Source: JBBIOU01 sp037443205 (lineage in GTDB: Bacteria > Bacteroidota > Bacteroidia > Flavobacteriales_D > UBA2798). Taken from it: a stretch of 64,000 nt of DNA. The stretch spans positions 62,001 to 126,000 of the forward strand of contig JBBIOU010000004.1 in assembly GCA_037443205.1 (NCBI GenBank), in the 5' to 3' direction. Shown here one piece after another: positions 62,090 to 64,000 of this stretch (positions are counted from its first letter, which is position 1; each line of letters begins with the position of its first letter). A program made the translations under genes and the position numbers. The notes under the pieces were generated by a model. It worked only from the letters and a program-made list of their open reading frames with translations, was not told the DNA's origin and made no database searches.

Positions 62090-62674
62090 ATGACATCCCT
62101 CAAAAGTAGCGAAATAAAAAACAAATCAACTATTTTGGGTATTGACCCCGGTACCAATATTATGGGATATGGAATTATTGAAGCCGAACCTAATAAATAT
62201 AAACTGATTGCAGCCGGAGTAATAAAACTTGATAAAATTGAAGATGCGCATCAAAAACTTAAAAAAATATACCAGCGCACCGAACATCTGATAAATGAAT
62301 TTAATATACAGGAAGTAAGCATAGAGGCACCATTTTATGGTAAAAATGCACAATCAATGCTTAAATTGGGCAGGGCGCAGGGAGTAGCCATTGCCGCTGC
62401 TATGGTAAAAAATAAAACAGTTACAGAATATTCACCCAGAAAAATAAAACAATCGCTGACAGGTAACGGTAATGCTTCCAAAGAGCAAGTGGCAGCTATG
62501 GTTTTACGTTTGCTTAAACTTACCGAAAAACCTGTTTACTTAGATGCTACCGATGCGCTGGCAGTGGCTATTTGCCATGCTTTTCAATACAATCAGACTA
62601 CCGGTAATGCATCCAAAAATAAACACAGCAACTGGGCAACCTTTCTTAAACATAACCCGGAACGATTAAAATAA
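62090..62674 (+). CDS. ruvC: Holliday-junction resolvase RuvC
   Basis: A 194-residue endonuclease that resolves four-way junctions with RuvAB. The RNase-H-like fold is clear: ILGIDPGTNIMGYG with catalytic Asp19 near the N-terminus, VSIEAPFYGKN with a Glu near 80, and DATDALAVAICH near 155 with the two final catalytic Asp. The frame is open upstream to 61973, but the ATG at 62090 (MTSLKSSEIKNKS) avoids overlap with the divergent glycosyltransferase and yields the usual length. Single gene followed by the RNA methyltransferase gene 9 bp downstream. Confidence 0.95.
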   Translation: MTSLKSSEIKNKSTILGIDPGTNIMGYGIIEAEPNKYKLIAAGVIKLDKIEDAHQKLKKIYQRTEHLINEFNIQEVSIEAPFYGKNAQSMLKLGRAQGVAIAAAMVKNKTVTEYSPRKIKQSLTGNGNASKEQVAAMVLRLLKLTEKPVYLDATDALAVAICHAFQYNQTTGNASKNKHSNWATFLKHNPERLK

Positions 62675-62683
62675 TTTTTTATT

Positions 62684-63889
62684 TTGAAGATACATTATCC
62701 TCAGGCAAAAATAATTACCATGGCATTGTACGAAATATTTGCCAATCAGCGCTATGCCGATAAAGTACTTGAATATTTGTTTAAACAAAATAAAAATGCA
62801 GGCAGTAACGACAGGGCACTGATAGCCGAATGTACCTACGATATAGTAAGATACTGGCGATTATTAAACGAGGCAAGCGAAAACAATTATAAAACCGATA
62901 GGGTGAGTTTACTCAATGTGGTAAGCGCATACTTATTTTTATTTAAAAATCAAAAAACACATTGGCTCGAAAATCAAAATTTTGATTTTGATAAACTTCA
63001 TAATACCTATCAGACCATTAAAAATAACTTTGTTACAGCAGCTTCGATACCTGATGAGCTTAATGAGATAGCAACCCGCGAAATGGGCGAAAAATGGCAG
63101 GTTGAAATGCATGCCATGAACGAAAAAGCAAATCTTACAATACGGGTTAATACTTTAAAAGCAAATAAAAATACACTTCAGGAGATTTTGTCAAAACAGC
63201 ACATAATTACGCAAGATGGAAAACTTAGTAAAGAGGCATTGATATTAAACGAACGCCAAAATATTTTTTTAAATGAATATTTTAAAAAAGGTTTTTTTGA
63301 AGTACAAGACGAAGGCTCGCAAACAATAGCTCCTTTTTTAGAAGTTGAACCGGGTATGCGTGTAATTGATGCTTGTGCCGGTGCCGGTGGAAAAACATTG
63401 CATTTAGCTGCATTGATGCAAAACAAAGGAAGAATCATAGCACTGGATATAGAGGAAATGAAATTGAATGAATTGAAAAAGCGTGCAGCAAGAGCCGGAG
63501 TAAGCATTATTGAAGTAAAAAAAATTACTACTTCAAAAATTATTAAACGATTGCATAATTCGGCCGACCGATTGTTGCTGGATGTGCCTTGCTCAGGTCT
63601 GGGTGTTTTAAAACGAAACCCTGATGCCAAATGGAAAATAAATCGTGAAAAATTAAATGAACTCCTCAAAACACAAGAACTTATTTTGCAACAATACAGC
63701 AAAATGCTCAAAAGGGGCGGTAAGATGGTTTATGCTACCTGTAGCTTATTGCCTTCAGAAAACGAATTGCAAATAAAAAATTTTTTAGCAAACAATCACG
63801 GTTTTTCTTTTTTAAAAGAACAATACATTTATCCATCAATACATAACTGCGATGGATTTTATATGGCTTTACTGCAAAGGCAATATTAA
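62684..63889 (+). CDS. RsmB/NOP-family rRNA m5C methyltransferase
   Basis: A 401-residue SAM-dependent RNA cytosine methyltransferase. N-terminal helical domain, SAM motif DACAGAGGKTLHLA near 225, motif IV DVPCSGLG near 305 and motif VI YATCSL with the second catalytic Cys near 350. The TTG start at 62684 gives MKIHYPQAKIITMALYEIF, which matches the family's N-terminal helix better than the ATG at 62720. It lies 9 bp after ruvC and is probably co-transcribed. The exact rRNA site cannot be told. Confidence 0.9.
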   Translation: MKIHYPQAKIITMALYEIFANQRYADKVLEYLFKQNKNAGSNDRALIAECTYDIVRYWRLLNEASENNYKTDRVSLLNVVSAYLFLFKNQKTHWLENQNFDFDKLHNTYQTIKNNFVTAASIPDELNEIATREMGEKWQVEMHAMNEKANLTIRVNTLKANKNTLQEILSKQHIITQDGKLSKEALILNERQNIFLNEYFKKGFFEVQDEGSQTIAPFLEVEPGMRVIDACAGAGGKTLHLAALMQNKGRIIALDIEEMKLNELKKRAARAGVSIIEVKKITTSKIIKRLHNSADRLLLDVPCSGLGVLKRNPDAKWKINREKLNELLKTQELILQQYSKMLKRGGKMVYATCSLLPSENELQIKNFLANNHGFSFLKEQYIYPSIHNCDGFYMALLQRQY

Positions 63890-63936
63890 CTGTACGCAGA
63901 GCGTTATAGAATGTGTTTAAACTTAATTTTTTTACA

Positions 63937-63944
63937 TAAATTTG
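63937..63944 (+). promoter_or_regulatory. Bacteroidota minus-7 box at the window end
   Basis: TAAATTTG matches TA-N2-TTTG exactly, 6 bp before a GTG codon at 63951 that begins a signal-peptide-like frame. It supports a further gene running out of the window. Confidence 0.45.
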
Positions 63945-63950
63945 CAGGAA

Positions 63951-64000
63951 GTGAAGAAGTTTATTTTTATACACCTGTTATTATTTTTTAATATTGTTGT
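63951..64000 (+). CDS. Start of an exported protein (truncated by window end)
   Basis: From a GTG at 63951 the frame reads M-KKFIFIHLLLFFNIV, a positively charged start followed by a hydrophobic run, i.e. the beginning of a signal peptide. The exact minus-7 box just upstream supports it. Only 16 residues are visible, so nothing can be said about function. The GTG start is by position; no ATG is in the visible frame. Confidence 0.5.
   Translation, partial: MKKFIFIHLLLFFNIV

Noticed and set aside
63178..63711. 177-residue open frame antisense to the rRNA methyltransferase
   Set aside because: Lies inside a convincing gene with catalytic motifs; the reverse frame has Ser/Cys-rich low-complexity composition and no motif.
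1..64000. tRNA/rRNA genes, CRISPR arrays, insertion sequences and prophage
   Set aside because: Scanned gaps by eye: no TTCGANNC arm with a flanking acceptor stem, no regular repeat-spacer pattern and no transposase, integrase or phage protein in any convincing gene. A profile search could still find something small.

Overview
The window looks like an ordinary chromosomal stretch of a Bacteroidota (Cytophaga-Flavobacterium-Bacteroides) bacterium, probably a free-living or gliding relative of the Chitinophagales/Sphingobacteriales. The basis is AT-rich DNA, a short (289 residue) primary sigma factor of the Bacteroidota type, several exact TA-N2-TTTG minus-7 promoter boxes close to start codons, a GldA-type ABC ATPase, TonB-dependent receptors with carboxypeptidase-like N-terminal domains (one followed by a DUF4249 lipoprotein), and secreted proteins ending in type IX secretion (T9SS) sorting domains. 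I see no tRNA, rRNA, CRISPR array, phage or insertion sequence. Almost all DNA is coding.

Layout. 1-9.7 kb: truncated plsY, a giant exported protein of unknown function, prmA, tpiA, metG, and heme A synthase (ctaA). 9.8-15 kb: three exported beta-barrel-like proteins, two with His-rich stretches, then a two-gene unit of a FAD/NAD(P) reductase and a membrane polyferredoxin. 15-21 kb: rpoD, a gamma-carbonic-anhydrase-like protein, clpX, and a thyA / secreted cyanophycinase-like / folA operon. 21-28.4 kb: an OmpA-PD40 protein, an oligopeptide-type permease, a DoxX fusion protein, a DUF1599 protein, and divergent folP. 28.3-32.5 kb: a thiamine salvage region made of two transcription units, each with its own promoter and TPP riboswitch. 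One encodes a TonB receptor; the other encodes a thiamine-binding protein, a PnuC/PnuT permease and a NadR-like kinase. 32.5-38.4 kb: an orphan histidine kinase, a helical-repeat protein, gldA and paaZ. 38.6-42 kb: a TonB receptor/DUF4249 pair. 42-50 kb: a two-component system (NarL-type regulator plus TPR histidine kinase), divergent from a surface-protein island containing a beta-helix protein, a repeat/Ig-like T9SS cargo, a small exported protein and a decayed T9SS tail. 50-54.3 kb: a type I secretion-like operon whose ABC ATPase domain is degenerate. 54.5-64 kb: asd, a lamin-tail-domain surface protein, a small membrane protein, the second oligopeptide permease subunit, a glycosyltransferase, ruvC, an RsmB-family rRNA methyltransferase and the start of one further gene.

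How the parts work together. Housekeeping functions dominate: translation (metG, prmA, RNA methyltransferase), folate and thymidylate (folP, folA, thyA), glycolysis (tpiA), lysine/threonine precursors (asd), recombination (ruvC) and proteolysis (clpX). The accessory content concerns the cell envelope. The most noteworthy points are the NadR-like kinase under TPP-riboswitch control, the ABC exporter with loss of nearly every catalytic ATPase residue, and a 7-2-7 palindrome that occurs once in the two-component/surface-protein divergent promoter region and again before the next small exported gene. A duplicated and decayed T9SS tail with a homologous terminator is also notable. Functions are assigned by reading protein motifs by eye; no database search was possible.
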